From contig JAJYMD010000243.1 in assembly GCA_021787255.1 (NCBI GenBank), forward strand, positions 1-5,348: DNA of 5,348 nt, written 5' to 3'. This document shows, piece after piece, positions 4,805-5,348 of the stretch. This stretch comes from Actinomycetes bacterium. Lineage in GTDB: Bacteria > Actinomycetota > Acidimicrobiia > Acidimicrobiales > RAAP-2. Below the pieces are notes generated by a model, which was not told the DNA's origin, made no database searches, and saw only the letters and a list, made by a program, of their open reading frames with translations. Position numbers and translations under genes: made by a program. Position 1 is the first letter of the stretch; every line of letters begins with the position of its first letter.

Positions 4805-5348
4805 CCACCGCCGTGAGCGGCGTGTCCGGCCCTGGGATCAGCTTCAGCGGCATCGAGTCGGGGATCACAACCGCCCAAGTCGTGAGCGCGCTACTGGGCG
4901 CGTACCAGGTCCCGGTCACCGACCTGGAAGACGAGCAGGCGACGCTCCGGGGGGAGGTCGGCGACTACCGGGCGCTCTCCACGGCCTTCCAGTCCGTGCT
5001 GAACGCCGCCCAGAGCCTGTCGACGGGGTCTGCATGGGACCTCGCGAAGGCCGTCTCATCGGACACGTCGGTCGCGACGGCGACCGCCGGTGCAGGCGCG
5101 CAGACCGGCTCGCTCACCTTCACCGTCAAGCAGCTCGCCCAGGCGAACGTGCTCGCCTCGACGTCGGGGGTCTCCTCGCAAGGCGAAATCGTCACGAGCA
5201 GCGCCTCCATGCTCGTCGCGACCGGTGCGCCGTCGATCGGCTTTGCGACACTCGCCGCCGGTCCGACGCTCGCGCTCGGCTCCTATACGATCAAGGTCAC
5301 CCAGTCGTCCACCGCCGCGCGGATCTCCGGCGCTGGGGCGCTTGCGAC
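4801..5348 (+). CDS. fliD: Flagellar filament cap protein FliD, N-terminal part only
   Basis: The frame is open from ATG 4801 to the window end: 182 codons plus two bases. FliD (HAP2) forms the cap at the filament tip and promotes flagellin assembly. The family N-terminus is recognisable: PGISFSGIESGITTAQVVSA at residues 11-30 corresponds to the usual isfsGlaSGlDtasiv start, followed by the heptad-like D0 helix (about 38-75) and the segment SSDTSVATATAGAGAQTGSL (86-105). The motif GSLTFTVKQLAQA at 103-115 is typical. A related segment, GSYTIKVTQSSTA at 160-172, follows after a Ser/Thr/Ala-rich stretch and looks like an internal duplication. The start is set by AAAGGAGGT and the homology. It lies 165 bp after flagellin on the same strand and could be transcribed with it or from its own start; no convincing promoter was found in the gap. 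Confidence 0.93.
   Translation, partial: MTTAVSGVSGPGISFSGIESGITTAQVVSALLGAYQVPVTDLEDEQATLRGEVGDYRALSTAFQSVLNAAQSLSTGSAWDLAKAVSSDTSVATATAGAGAQTGSLTFTVKQLAQANVLASTSGVSSQGEIVTSSASMLVATGAPSIGFATLAAGPTLALGSYTIKVTQSSTAARISGAGALA

Noticed and set aside
3235..4878. Minus-strand frame of 547 codons opposite flagellin
   Set aside because: It is Arg/Gly/Asp-rich and antisense to an unmistakable flagellin.

Overview
This is a very GC-rich bacterial window centred on a flagellar filament locus. The GC content, the strong G/C bias at third codon positions and the GGAGG-type ribosome binding sites suggest an actinobacterial or similarly high-GC lineage. I cannot name the organism; an acidimicrobial or thermoleophilial-type actinobacterium is only a guess.

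Layout. Positions 1-3213 are filled by one uninterrupted minus-strand reading frame. It starts at 3213 and runs off the left edge of the window without a stop (at least 1071 codons). It encodes a giant multidomain glycosyltransferase: a degenerate GT2-like N-terminal domain, a canonical GT2 domain with an intact DxD-type motif, a TPR helical region, a low-complexity linker, a GT-B/GT4-like domain that lacks the usual catalytic signature, and a VPKPA-repeat linker leading to something beyond the window. Positions 3214-3456 are a divergent intergenic region. It holds two weak FliA-like promoter candidates facing opposite ways, a 13-bp interrupted inverted repeat and an RNA hairpin with a cUUCGg tetraloop. 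Positions 3457-4635 encode flagellin (fliC), plus strand. Positions 4636-4800 contain a strong 13-bp hairpin, a repeated 13-mer and a possible 18-codon leader ORF whose stop overlaps the next start as ATGA. Positions 4801-5348 are the start of fliD, the filament cap protein, cut by the right edge.

How it fits together. Flagellin and its cap/chaperone-dependent partner FliD are adjacent and co-directional. The divergently transcribed glycosyltransferase is well placed to modify a flagellin that is about 25% Ser+Thr. The most unusual points are the near absence of arginine in the flagellin (one Arg in 392 residues, none in the conserved D0/D1 regions), its strong preference for ACA threonine codons compared with both neighbours, the fused architecture of the glycosyltransferase, and the possible leader-peptide/hairpin control of fliD. 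No RNA genes, mobile elements or CRISPR arrays were seen.
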